Below are positions 1 through 8,309 of a DNA stretch of 64,000 bases, in pieces. This stretch comes from UBA6168 sp964508135. Lineage in GTDB: Bacteria; Bacteroidota; Bacteroidia; Chitinophagales; Saprospiraceae. The notes under the pieces were generated by a model. It saw only the letters and a program-made list of their open reading frames with translations, was not told the origin of the DNA and did not search any database. A program made the translations under genes and the position numbers. The stretch covers positions 107,994 through 171,993 of the forward strand of contig CAZDSU010000003.1 in the NCBI GenBank assembly GCA_964508135.1. Reading direction: 5' to 3'. The first letter of the stretch is position 1; the number at the start of each line of letters is the position of its first letter.

Positions 1-303
1 GGGTTGGCGTGACTGGCGGCGGTACTCGTTTTTGACCATGTTGCCAGCCACGGTGTAGAGCCAAGTGGAAAACCGCCGTTCTGGGTCGAAGAGCGCTGTT
101 TTTTCCACTACTTTCATGAACAGCTCCTGCGTGAAGTCGTCTGCACGGTGCGCATCCCTGCCCAGCATCCGGTAGAAATAGCGGTGCATCCGCTCGCTGT
201 ACCGGTCGTACAGTTCCCCGAACGACGCCTCGCAGCCCTCGCTGGCCAGCCGTCGCATCAACTGCTCGTCGGGCAGGGATTGATATGTTTTTTCGCTTGT
301 CAA
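1..303 (-). CDS. ECF-type RNA polymerase sigma factor, N-terminal part (runs off the window)
   Basis: Reading the minus strand from about 303 down to 1 gives a sigma-70 region 2: a segment around FGELYDRYSERMHRYFYRML, then DDFTQELFMKVVEK, then FSTWLYTVAGNMVKNEYRR, the usual ECF order. The product would bind core RNA polymerase and direct it to a regulon. Region 4 lies outside the window. The start is uncertain: an in-frame TAA lies inside the palindrome at 319-390, so initiation is either the TTG at 303 or the ATG at 258. An ATG at about 325 is in another frame. The upstream gene on the same strand ends at 397, with the long palindrome between them. Confidence 0.8.
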   Translation of the reverse strand, partial: MTSEKTYQSLPDEQLMRRLASEGCEASFGELYDRYSERMHRYFYRMLGRDAHRADDFTQELFMKVVEKTALFDPERRFSTWLYTVAGNMVKNEYRRQSRQP

Positions 304-318
304 AAGTTTGATGCTGCA

Positions 319-390
319 TTGTGGTCGCCCAATTTATTGGGCTGACCGGTAATTTTCGCTCGGTCAGCCCAATAAATTGGGCGACCACAA
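319..390. repeat. Perfect 30-bp inverted repeat in the gap between the SUMF-like gene and the sigma gene
   Basis: Arms 319-348 and 361-390 are exact reverse complements with a 12-nt loop (349-360). Each arm contains a near-palindrome, CCCAATTTATTGGG. It fills the gap between two same-strand genes. As RNA it would form a very stable hairpin, but there is no clear T-run, so it may be a processing or stability element rather than a simple terminator. Confidence 0.85.
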
Positions 391-396
391 ATCATG

Positions 397-2322
397 TCAT
401 TCCACCACCTCCATGAAAACCCGGAACCCAATGAACGGCGCAGGCTTCGTGTAAGTATTTCGGCTAGTGATTTGGCCAAAAAACGGTAGCTCGTACCAAC
501 TGCCGCCCTTTGTAACGCCGGAATGGTCAATCATTTCGGCCACGTTGCCGCTGGTATTGTACAGACCGAAGTCGTTGGGGAAGTAGGAGTCGGCCTTCAC
601 GGAGAAGAAGCCGCCGTCGTCTGGCATGTCGTTGTTGGCGCTGGGGCAGTTCTTGCAAGGTTCCTCCTTGCTTACGTCGTAGTTGGCAAGGAAGCAACCC
701 TTGGAGTTTCGGATGAAATAGCCGCCCCAGGGGTAGGGAGCGTCCCGAGCAGCATGTGCAGCCAGCTCCCACTCAGCCTCCGTGGGCAGCCGGAACCGCA
801 CCTTGCGGTGTGCTTTTTTCTTGTCGGTGCTGGCATTGTACACCTTTGTGATCCACTCGCAGTATTGCTGGGCGGCCTCGTGGCTGATGTTCACGACGGG
901 CGCTGCGGGGTCATCGGGGTGGGCATGTTTGAAGACCTCGCTGTCGGGCAGGTTTTTATGAGTTTCTGGCAAAAGGCTGCGCCAATCCGTGCGGGGCGAC
1001 TTACAGGTTTCCATCAGGTCGAATGCCTTGTTTTTTACCAAATCCATCAAAAACGCCTCGTACTGGCCGTTGGTGACTTCGGTGTCGAAGGCGTAGAAGT
1101 TGCCGCTGATTTTCTTGAGTCCCTTGTCCAAGCTGCGCACGGAAATGGCGGATTCTACAACTGGAATGTCTTGGCCGTAGGTGGACAAATAGGCGTTCAG
1201 CTCGCTCTCCCGGCCACCTTCCTTAGCTACCCGCCGCATGACCGGCTCCAGGTTGGCCGCCTTGATTTTTTCGCCGCTGGCCTCATAGTGCTGGTGAAGC
1301 AGAATGAAAGCGGGCAGGTACTGGAGGTTCATGCCTGCCAACACGGACGAAACGGAGTCTGGACTGAAGTCCACCCGCAGGTAGTCGAGCAGGAACTTGT
1401 TTTCAAAATTGTTCTTCAAAAATGCCACATTGTCAAATGCGACAGGGGCGTATCGAAAGGCAAGGCCGGTGAGGTAGAGGCTGTCGCCAAAAGCGAGGCG
1501 CACAGGCTCGGGCATGGTGTTGGCCACGTAAACCGGTTGCCTAGCACCGGACAGGATTTGCTTCAAAACATGCAGGTACATCGCCTCGGTGTCCTTGCAG
1601 TCGCTCAGGTCAATGGCCGGGAGACCCAGTTTCGTGAGCGCTTTTTCCCGGTATTCATCCAATAACAAAAGGTTGATATTCAGCACGTTGACATCCTTTC
1701 GGATGCCCCGTGCCGATTGTAGCACCCAGAGCGGATAAGTATCGTTGTCGCCGTAAGTGAGCAGTAGGGCGTCCGGCTCCACGGAGGCCAGCAGGTTGTA
1801 GTTCCAGGCTAGCAACTCGGCGGGAAACTCGCCTGCTTCAAACAGTTTTTCGAGGTAAAAAAGCGCTTGCGACTGCTCGCCCCTCGTCTCGTGGTAGCTG
1901 ACGAGGTCGTGGTAGATTTCGGTGCGCTGCGGTGCGATTTCATGGGCCTTGAGCAGGTACTCGAAGCGGCTCTCGTCCCAGGCAGCGTTCATAAAACTGA
2001 TGTACTGGAACTCGAAACTGTTGTTCAAGGCAACGGGGATTTGGGCCACGATGGCCGACAGGTCGAAGGCTTGTTCGCCGCTCCGGTCGAGCATGTTGGC
2101 GTAGCGGGCGGCCCGGAAGTAGTTGAGCCAAGCATCAGGGTTCATGTTGTTTTTTGAGCTTTCGAGCCGCCAGAGGTTGGCCTGTTCGGCGTAGTACTCC
2201 ATTGGGTAGGCCACTTTGGAAATGGACTTGATGCGCTCAGGAAGCGCTGCGCCAGAGTGGTTGGCGAGGAGGTTTGTGGCCAAAACCAGGAGTGCAAACA
2301 AAGCAAGCAATAGCTTTTTCAT
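397..2322 (-). CDS. Exported protein with TPR-like N-terminus and C-terminal SUMF/FGE-like domain
   Basis: The ATG at 2322 opens a clear signal peptide (MKKLLLALFALLVLATNLLA); a longer frame upstream has no such feature. The product is 641 aa. Residues about 30-380 are helical and TPR-like and include a GDNDTYPLW motif of the kind seen at the end of DUF2723-type membrane proteins. The last ~230 residues are a formylglycine-generating-enzyme-like fold (RLPTEAEWELAA, NTSGNVAEMI, KGGSWYE, IGFRVF). The paired cysteines of active FGE near the GGSW motif are absent, so sulfatase activation is unlikely; a structural role like GldJ/GldK is more plausible. It is followed on the same strand by the sigma factor gene. 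Confidence 0.75.
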   Translation of the reverse strand: MKKLLLALFALLVLATNLLANHSGAALPERIKSISKVAYPMEYYAEQANLWRLESSKNNMNPDAWLNYFRAARYANMLDRSGEQAFDLSAIVAQIPVALNNSFEFQYISFMNAAWDESRFEYLLKAHEIAPQRTEIYHDLVSYHETRGEQSQALFYLEKLFEAGEFPAELLAWNYNLLASVEPDALLLTYGDNDTYPLWVLQSARGIRKDVNVLNINLLLLDEYREKALTKLGLPAIDLSDCKDTEAMYLHVLKQILSGARQPVYVANTMPEPVRLAFGDSLYLTGLAFRYAPVAFDNVAFLKNNFENKFLLDYLRVDFSPDSVSSVLAGMNLQYLPAFILLHQHYEASGEKIKAANLEPVMRRVAKEGGRESELNAYLSTYGQDIPVVESAISVRSLDKGLKKISGNFYAFDTEVTNGQYEAFLMDLVKNKAFDLMETCKSPRTDWRSLLPETHKNLPDSEVFKHAHPDDPAAPVVNISHEAAQQYCEWITKVYNASTDKKKAHRKVRFRLPTEAEWELAAHAARDAPYPWGGYFIRNSKGCFLANYDVSKEEPCKNCPSANNDMPDDGGFFSVKADSYFPNDFGLYNTSGNVAEMIDHSGVTKGGSWYELPFFGQITSRNTYTKPAPFIGFRVFMEVVE

Positions 2323-2557
2323 AATGGTCAATTTTTTAAAACACAGGGCATTGTACCCGTGAAAAGGGATGGGGTTCAATATTGACCGGTTTTTTTTCAA
2401 GGTTAATGTCAAATTATCATTTTCCCCTATGGCTTAGTATTTGATTCCTAATCGCAATCTGCATGAATAGCTCATAGAAGGGCACACATCTTAATCGCTC
2501 CATTTTTTCAAAATTGAAAGTAAGTACAACCGACAAAAACTGCAAAAAAACCGCTTG

Positions 2558-4129
2558 ATGCGCTACTGGAACATTTCAATAATTTTGTCCCTCCTGCTGA
2601 CCTCCAACTTGGCATTTGGCCAGTATCTGGAGAACTACGAGAAGAAAGCGCTTACTGCCTTCCATTCCAAGGACTATCCGTCTGCAATGTTGTTTAGCGA
2701 AAAGGTTTTGGAAATTGATACCATGAACATCTCCTCCCTGTTTGTGGCTGGGGAAGCTGCAAGGCTTTCGAGTGATTTGCACAAAGCCGAAGCTTACTTG
2801 GAGCGCATCCCGAACGAGGCAAAAGTCGGCTATTACGCGGTTGTTGACTTCGTGTTGGGCGGTGTGAAAATGGACTTGAACAAGATGAGCGAAGCTAAAT
2901 TCTACTACCAAAAATACCTCAACGAGCACAACGAAGCCAACAACCTCTTCGCCTACCTGTCGGTGGAGGCATTGAAATCCATGGGAAAAGCAGGCAGGGG
3001 CAATGCGCTCGACCTGCACCAAATGCCCGGCAACATCAATTCGGCCAAGGCGGATTTTGCGCCTTTGCGCTACGGCGACAAGATGTATTTCACAAGTATG
3101 GTTGAAATAGAAGGCAAAAATCGGAGGAAAGACAAACTAGAGGTTAGCCGCATTTTTGAGGCGAGACCCAATTATCCACCACAAGCTTTTGATGGGAACC
3201 CAGCAAAATTGAACCTCAGCGCTGGCAACGTTTCCCTCACCTCCGATGCCAGCATTGTTTATTACACGCTTTGCAAGGGCGATTTTGCGGAATCCGAAGG
3301 CTGCGAAATCTGGTGCCGGGAGCGGGATTACGAAGGGACTTGGCAGGCACCAAGAAGGCTCCCAGAACAGGTCAACTTGAAAGGCTCTTCCGCCACCCAG
3401 CCTTCCATCGGATGGGACAAAACCAAAAAACAATATGTGCTTTACTTCGCCAGCGACCGACCAGGTGGAAGGGGTGGCTTGGACGTCTGGTGCAGTGCAA
3501 TAAGCTTGGATGGCAGTTTTGGAACGCCATTTTGCCTGCCTTTCAACACGCCGATGGACGATATCACGCCGTTTTTCCACCAACCCACCCAAACCCTGTT
3601 TTTTAGCTCAAACGGCTGGCCGGGCAAAGGCGGCTTTGACATTTACCGGGAGAACAAGACCACCGATGGGGAGTGGGAAGTGCCTGAGAATCTCGGCGAT
3701 ATGCTCAACAGCGCCTACGACGACACGTACTACAGTTTCCATACACAGAGCCAAAACGCCTACCTCGTCTCCAACAGGCCCAACGCCAATTGCAAGGGCG
3801 AGTCGTTGAGCGCCGATGATTGCTTGGACATTTACGAAGCCCGCATTTTTGCGGAAATTGAATTGAAGGTGTTCCGCTCCCTGGACAATGCGTCCGTGTA
3901 CGCTCCGCAAGTGGACGTAAAGGAACTAAAGACTGGCATAACTGGCTCCTTCGCAGCCCGCAACGACCAGAACGACTTACAGATTCGGTTGGAAACCGGA
4001 AAGCGTTACCTACTGTCCGTCATTGCCGACGGATATGAACCTTTCAGCTTTGAATTCAGCACCGAGGACATCAGCTATTTCATCCAATTGACCCGCCAGA
4101 TTTACCTCAAGCGCCCGCTTGACCCTTGA
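2558..4129 (+). CDS. Exported TPR plus PD40 beta-propeller protein
   Basis: The ATG at 2558 starts a signal peptide ending near AFGQ; the TTG just upstream is less likely. The 523-aa product has TPR-like helices (residues about 20-150), then a beta-propeller of PD40/WD40-like blades marked by repeated YFTSM, YFASDRPGG and LFFSSNGWPGKGGFDIY segments, then a short carboxypeptidase-regulatory-like beta domain near the end. This is the layout of the N-terminal part of PorE/OmpA-family T9SS proteins, but the peptidoglycan-binding OmpA domain is missing. The propeller is clearly paralogous to the next gene at 4486-5457. A role in the periplasm or outer membrane is inferred. Confidence 0.75.
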   Translation: MRYWNISIILSLLLTSNLAFGQYLENYEKKALTAFHSKDYPSAMLFSEKVLEIDTMNISSLFVAGEAARLSSDLHKAEAYLERIPNEAKVGYYAVVDFVLGGVKMDLNKMSEAKFYYQKYLNEHNEANNLFAYLSVEALKSMGKAGRGNALDLHQMPGNINSAKADFAPLRYGDKMYFTSMVEIEGKNRRKDKLEVSRIFEARPNYPPQAFDGNPAKLNLSAGNVSLTSDASIVYYTLCKGDFAESEGCEIWCRERDYEGTWQAPRRLPEQVNLKGSSATQPSIGWDKTKKQYVLYFASDRPGGRGGLDVWCSAISLDGSFGTPFCLPFNTPMDDITPFFHQPTQTLFFSSNGWPGKGGFDIYRENKTTDGEWEVPENLGDMLNSAYDDTYYSFHTQSQNAYLVSNRPNANCKGESLSADDCLDIYEARIFAEIELKVFRSLDNASVYAPQVDVKELKTGITGSFAARNDQNDLQIRLETGKRYLLSVIADGYEPFSFEFSTEDISYFIQLTRQIYLKRPLDP

Positions 4130-4291
4130 TTTTCAAAAAAAATTATCGTTTTTTTCCGCTCCGCAACATGACCGGCTTTCAAGTCAAATCATGGCTTAAC
4201 CAGTTAGTTTCCAATCGTTTAACGTTTACAAAAAAAGCATTTTTGTCAATGGGTTGAACCAGTTGTCGCCTTGCCCGCTTTGGCCTACCGC

Positions 4292-4322
4292 TTGCTATCC
4301 GCTATTTACCGCCTTATCTTTG
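4292..4322 (+). promoter_or_regulatory. Bacteroidota-type promoter for the second PD40 gene
   Basis: A -7 box TATCTTTG at 4315-4322 matches TAnnTTTG. A TTG at 4292-4294 lies 20 bp upstream as a possible -33 element. It sits in the 356-bp gap 4130-4485, which otherwise shows only AT-rich sequence, and would give a leader of about 155 nt. Confidence 0.5.
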
Positions 4323-4485
4323 TGCCTCAATTCTTCCAATCTCCTTCTCAGCAACTCAGCTTTCACGAACACATCCTGGTTTCATCACACATCTTTTTTT
4401 CCTGACAATTACTTACGATTTTGACTATGCCCGGCGATTGTACCGGCTAATCCCCTTTTTATTTTAATACCAAAACTTACAAAAG

Positions 4486-5457
4486 ATGTTAACCAGAATC
4501 CTGACACTTGCAGGCTGCATCCTTGCAGTTGCAAACTTGGCTGCTCAGCAACCAAAAACGACCACCAACCCAACTTCCACCTGTCAAGCGAAAAGGCTCG
4601 ACAATGCGGTGAATGCTCCCACTGCCGACTTCGCACCAGTGCGTTACGGGGACAGGGTCTATTTTTCCAGCCTCCGGCAAGAGACGCCTGGAGCATTGCC
4701 AGTCAGCCGTATTTTTTCGTTCACGCCCGGGAACAAGCCAACGCTGGACGTTGAATTCAATCCAAAAAACAATGCCAGCCACGTTGCATGCCCATCACTG
4801 ATGCCCGACGCAAGCCGCATGTTTTTCACGCTCTGCCGAGACGAGGCCATGCAGAAATGCGAAATCTGGTACCGTGACCGTGAGTACGATGGAAAATGGG
4901 GGGTTGCGGCCAAGCTGCCGGAATCCATCAACGTCCGGGGGGCCAACACCGCCCAACCAGCCATTGGCTGGGACGCCGCTGCCAAAAAATACACCCTGTT
5001 CTTCGCCTCCAACCGCTCCGGCGGCAAGGGCAAGATGGACATCTGGGCCAGTACCATCACCTTTGACGGCAAGTTCGAGGCGCCAATTTGCCTCTCGTTC
5101 AACACCCCGGAAGACGAGGTGACGCCGAGCTTCAGCCAAACGGGACAAACGCTTTTTTTTAGTTCCAACGGCCTGAAAGGCGTGGGCCGGTTCGATGTTT
5201 TTTCCGCCAAAAAAACCGCTGACGGCAACTGGGCCAAGCCCGAAAATCTCGGCAGGCCCTTCAACACCGCCTACGATGACCTGTTTTACACCTACCACGA
5301 ACCTACCCAAACGGGCTACCTCGCCTCCGACCGCCCCAGCTCGCAATGCAGTGGGAGCGCAGAGGGTTTTGGCTGCTTTGATATTTACGAAGTGAAAAAA
5401 CAGGTGCCCGCCACGGCCTCAAAGGCCGCCGATACGAGTTTGACACTGGAGCGGTGA
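4486..5457 (+). CDS. Exported PD40 beta-propeller protein, paralogue of the upstream gene
   Basis: A 323-aa protein with an N-terminal signal peptide (MLTRILTLAGCILAVANLAA). The rest is a PD40/WD40-like propeller with blades marked by YFSSL, MFFTLC, LFFASNRSGG and LFFSSNGLKG. It aligns by eye along its whole length with residues about 160-425 of the preceding protein but lacks the TPR and C-terminal domain. Four cysteines near CEIWYRD and CSGSAEGFGCFDIY are shared by the pair. The last codons and the stop lie inside the first copy of a 66-bp tandem repeat, so the C-terminus may have been reshaped by that repeat. Function unknown. Confidence 0.75.
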   Translation: MLTRILTLAGCILAVANLAAQQPKTTTNPTSTCQAKRLDNAVNAPTADFAPVRYGDRVYFSSLRQETPGALPVSRIFSFTPGNKPTLDVEFNPKNNASHVACPSLMPDASRMFFTLCRDEAMQKCEIWYRDREYDGKWGVAAKLPESINVRGANTAQPAIGWDAAAKKYTLFFASNRSGGKGKMDIWASTITFDGKFEAPICLSFNTPEDEVTPSFSQTGQTLFFSSNGLKGVGRFDVFSAKKTADGNWAKPENLGRPFNTAYDDLFYTYHEPTQTGYLASDRPSSQCSGSAEGFGCFDIYEVKKQVPATASKAADTSLTLER

Positions 5458-5579
5458 GTTCCATAGATTCACCAACAAATGCAAGGCAATCGCATGAAAA
5501 TCTTCACGACCTCGGAGCGGTGAGTTCCATAGATTCACCAACAAATGCAAGGCAATCGCATGAAAATCTTCACGACCTC
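5448..5579. repeat. 66-bp tandem duplication overlapping the end of the PD40 gene
   Basis: Two copies, 5448-5513 and 5514-5579, appear identical; a third begins at 5580 but diverges after four bases. The stop codon of the PD40 gene (5455-5457) is inside copy 1. The unit contains AGGCAATCGCAT, whose reverse complement recurs at about 5737-5748, downstream of the nested palindromes. Confidence 0.85.
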
Positions 5580-5725
5580 GGAGAGGTCGCATATTTGTAG
5601 AAACGGCCAATAATCTTGGGTCTCGACCTCGGAGAGGTCGCATATTTAGCCCAAGTGCGACCTCTCCGAGGTCGAGGTTTGGGGGCTTCGGGGCAATTCT
5701 ACAAATATGCGACCTCTACGAGGGC
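5569..5725. repeat. Nested inverted-repeat block (GACCTCGGAGAGGTC type)
   Basis: Inner arms 5622-5642 and 5656-5676 are a perfect 21-bp inverted repeat. Each arm is itself a small hairpin, GACCTC-GGA-GAGGTC. An outer imperfect pair joins about 5573-5601 with 5697-5725 (TTCTACAAATATGCGACCTC side). The block lies between the PD40 gene and the symporter and could act as a terminator or as a nonautonomous repeat element. Confidence 0.8.
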
Positions 5726-5846
5726 ATCAATTTTTTATGCGATTGCCTAGTCCACAAATTGAGTCCCCGCTTTTGTAAAAGAAAAAGTTGGGTAACTTGC
5801 CCTCGATTGTTCAAGGCAATTTTTATCACCCAACTTTTTACTTTTT

Positions 5847-7130
5847 ATGAAAAAACTGGCATTACACTGGCAGATTCTGATTGGCATTGCAGCAGGCATT
5901 CTATTTGGCCTTTTTGCTGCGCAAATGGGCTGGGGCGAGTACGTCAATGACTGGGTCAAACCCTTCGGTACTATCTTCATCAACCTGCTCAAAATGATAG
6001 CCGTACCCCTCATCGTCACCTCGCTCGTCAAGGGCGTGGCCGACCTCAAGGACATCAGCAAGCTCGGCAAAATGGGCGGGCGAACTTTCAGCATTTTCCT
6101 CATCACCACTGCATTGGCCATCAGCCTTGGGTTGGTCATCGTAAACATCGTGCAACCCGGTTATTTCATCAAAGAAGAAACCCGTACGGTAATGATGGAA
6201 AAGTTTGCGGACAGCGCTGCCGACAAAATCCAGGCCGCCGAAACTGCCAAGAAAAGCGGCCCCCTCCAGCCCCTCGTGGACATCGTGCCCGAAAATCTTT
6301 TCCAAGCTGCTACCGATAATACCAGCATGTTGCAGGTCATTTTCTTCGTGGTCATGTTTGGCATCGGTCTCATCCTCATCCCAGAAGAGAAGGCAAAACC
6401 CGTGGTTGATTTCTTTGGTGGTGCCAACGAGGTTATCATGAAGCTCATTGACGTCATCATGCTTTTTGCACCGATAGGGGTCTTTGCTTTGCTCTCGTCG
6501 CTCATCGTAGAGATGCCCTCGCCCGACTTATTGGCGGCCTTGCTGGGCTATGCATTTTGCGTGTTGCTCGGCCTGGCCATCCTCATCTTTGGCTTCTATC
6601 CGTTTTTGGTAAAAATATTTGCAAAAAGGGATTACCGGTTCTTCATGCGGGGCGTTGCCCCGGCACAGTTGCTGGCTTTCAGCACCAGTTCCAGTGCGGC
6701 CACGCTGCCCGTGACCATGGAGCGGGCAGAGGAGCACCTCGGCGTGGACGAAGAAGTGGCCAGTTTCGTGCTGCCCATCGGTGCCACCGTGAACATGGAC
6801 GGCACGGCGCTCTACCAGGGCGTTGCTGCGGTGTTCATTGCACAAGCATTTGGCATGAACCTCGGTTTGGGGGCGCAGCTTGGCATCATTCTCACGGCCA
6901 CACTGGCCAGCATCGGCTCGGCGGCAGTGCCTGGGGCGGGCATGGTCATGCTCGTCATCGTGCTGGCGCAAGCGGGCATTCCAGAGGCGGGGCTTGCACT
7001 CATCTTCGCCATTGACCGCCCGCTCGACATGTGCCGCACCGTGGCCAACGTCACCAGCGACCTCTGCGTCTCGATGGTGGTAGCTTCTGGATTGGGCAAA
7101 TTACATGCACCCCAACCCAAAGAGTTGTGA
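5847..7130 (+). CDS. gltP: Dicarboxylate/amino acid:cation symporter (DAACS/GltP family)
   Basis: A 427-aa polytopic membrane protein of usual family length. The family signatures are intact: serine-rich STSSSAATLP (about 279-288) in hairpin 1, NMDGT (316-320) in TM7, and TM8 with D394, R397 and N401. The arginine in TM8 is the residue that in characterised homologues selects acidic substrates, so Na+- or H+-coupled uptake of glutamate, aspartate or C4-dicarboxylates is expected; exact substrate and ion are not determined by sequence. A remnant of a second, DctA-like symporter C-terminus lies immediately downstream (7141-7248). Confidence 0.92.
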   Translation: MKKLALHWQILIGIAAGILFGLFAAQMGWGEYVNDWVKPFGTIFINLLKMIAVPLIVTSLVKGVADLKDISKLGKMGGRTFSIFLITTALAISLGLVIVNIVQPGYFIKEETRTVMMEKFADSAADKIQAAETAKKSGPLQPLVDIVPENLFQAATDNTSMLQVIFFVVMFGIGLILIPEEKAKPVVDFFGGANEVIMKLIDVIMLFAPIGVFALLSSLIVEMPSPDLLAALLGYAFCVLLGLAILIFGFYPFLVKIFAKRDYRFFMRGVAPAQLLAFSTSSSAATLPVTMERAEEHLGVDEEVASFVLPIGATVNMDGTALYQGVAAVFIAQAFGMNLGLGAQLGIILTATLASIGSAAVPGAGMVMLVIVLAQAGIPEAGLALIFAIDRPLDMCRTVANVTSDLCVSMVVASGLGKLHAPQPKEL

Positions 7131-7140
7131 AAAATGGACT

Positions 7141-7248
7141 CAAGCGACCATGCCCAGCATCGTCAACCTCATTGGTAACTGCCTAGCTACCGCTGTAATG
7201 GTTAGATGGGAAGGGGAGGCGAGATGGGAGGAGGTGGAGGATGAGTGA
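7141..7248 (+). pseudogene. Remnant of a DctA-like symporter C-terminus
   Basis: The frame ending at TGA 7246-7248 reads SIVNLIGNCLATAVMVRWEG, matching the end of DctA-type transporters (ALTNLVGNGVAT...VAKW pattern). No upstream portion of such a gene is present: the preceding DNA belongs to the intact symporter in another frame. It is probably the tail of a deleted tandem paralogue. Confidence 0.5.
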
Positions 7249-7281
7249 GGATTGGTCATTGGGGGGTCATTGGTCATTATT

Positions 7282-7314
7282 AGACCTTCCAAGTTTCAAA
7301 AACTTGGAAGGTCT
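7282..7314. terminator. Palindrome and T-rich tail after the symporter (copy 1)
   Basis: Arms 7282-7296 and 7300-7314 (AGACCTTCCAAGTTT and its complement) with loop CAA, followed by TTATTT. Likely an intrinsic terminator. An identical 33-bp palindrome recurs at 7947-7979 on the other side of the small gene. Upstream, 7250-7280 holds tandem GGTCATT units. Confidence 0.7.
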
Positions 7315-7348
7315 TTATTTGTTTACATCCTAAAATGCAAGTAGTTTA

Positions 7349-7855
7349 ATGATGGACATAAATATTTATGAAAGATTAAAAACGGATTTAGAGAATGAAG
7401 ATTATTCATCACTTGAGCATGCTTTTGCAAATTTAGATGAAGATAGAATTGCCAAACTTGAAGATTTTCTTTTGGAGATTTTTAAAAATAGCAGCAACAT
7501 AAATTTGTTACACGAATTAGCACTATTTTTTAAGTCTAAAAAAGTACATAAAGCTGCACCATTTCTAATAAGTAAAATTACTTCGCCAGAATATCAAAAC
7601 AAGAATGGTACATTCTTATATGCACTTATAGATATTGATTGCAAAGATTATTATAAAGAAATAATTCCCTTTATTGCAAACGGTGATTATGAATCTAGGG
7701 AAATGGCTGTATTTATCTTGGAAGCTATTGTGGATAAATTAGACGATAAAGAAAAATCCGAAGCTATTAGTATGCTAAAATCTTTACCTTCGCCAAGCAG
7801 AAATAAGCCGTGGGTAGATGATTCTATTAACTTGTTGTCAGATAATTATTTGTAA
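7349..7855 (+). CDS. Small AT-rich hypothetical protein, helical-repeat type
   Basis: A 168-aa protein without signal peptide, starting at tandem ATGs (7349 or 7352). The sequence is acidic, strongly helical and leucine-rich, in the style of HEAT/ARM-like repeats (HELALFFKSKKVHKAAPFLI; REMAVFILEAIVDKL). Small proteins of this look are often immunity-type or adaptor proteins in accessory DNA, but nothing specific can be recognised. Base and codon use are distinctly AT-richer than the neighbours, suggesting recent acquisition, and the gene is bracketed by two identical palindromes (7282-7314 and 7947-7979). Confidence 0.7.
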   Translation: MMDINIYERLKTDLENEDYSSLEHAFANLDEDRIAKLEDFLLEIFKNSSNINLLHELALFFKSKKVHKAAPFLISKITSPEYQNKNGTFLYALIDIDCKDYYKEIIPFIANGDYESREMAVFILEAIVDKLDDKEKSEAISMLKSLPSPSRNKPWVDDSINLLSDNYL

Positions 7856-7905
7856 CTTGTTGTCGGAAGTATTCCAATATCCTGCCCGTATAAACCGTAA
7901 GATGA

Positions 7906-7979
7906 AGATTTGACAAATTTTTAAAATTTGTCAAATCTTTGCCATTAGACCTTCCAAGTTTCAAAAACTTGGAAGGTCT
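7906..7979. terminator. Two adjacent hairpins after the AT-rich gene (second is copy 2 of the 33-bp palindrome)
   Basis: First hairpin: arms 7906-7920 and 7924-7938 (AGATTTGACAAATTT), loop TTA, then TT. Second: arms 7947-7961 and 7965-7979, identical to the palindrome at 7282-7314, followed by TTTCTATTT. Both look like intrinsic terminators; the second may also be a mobile repeat unit. Confidence 0.7.
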
Positions 7980-8071
7980 TTCTATTTCATTAAATAAATG
8001 TCCAATGACTTGAATGACCCAAATGACCTCACCCCCCCTCACCCCGACATCTACTTTCCAAGTCCCTAGAA

Positions 8072-8224
8072 AATTACTCTAGCCCAATTTGGAACTTTCC
8101 AAGCCACCCCGCTGGCTGGAATGTGGTGCCGTTGGAGGGCATTGCCCCCGGCCTGTATTTCTATGAAGTTAGGGATGAACAAAAACTTCTAGGGAGTGGC
8201 CAACTAGTGAAGGTAGAGCGGTAA
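8072..8224 (+). pseudogene. Orphan T9SS type A sorting-domain fragment
   Basis: The frame ending at TAA 8222-8224 reads GWNVVPLEGIAPGLYFYEVR followed by a short GSGQLVKVER-type end, the classic close of a T9SS type A C-terminal domain. No passenger domain or start codon is visible upstream. It is best read as the tail of a deleted secreted-protein gene just upstream of the giant adhesin. Confidence 0.5.
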
Positions 8225-8309
8225 GGCAACTGCCTCCTCAATTTTTCAACCCGAAATACGCCGCCTGCACGTACCTTAGCGCTGGACACAAAACCCAGTT
8301 TACAGCAAT

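Noticed and set aside
397..1200. Active formylglycine-generating enzyme
   Set aside because: The fold is present but the active-site cysteine pair is missing and no sulfatase gene is in the window.
523..1665. 380-codon open frame on the plus strand
   Set aside because: Antisense shadow of the SUMF-like gene; no signal peptide or domain signature, composition typical of the reverse strand of a GC-rich gene.
5448..5580. CRISPR-like repeat
   Set aside because: Only two directly abutting 66-bp copies with no spacers.
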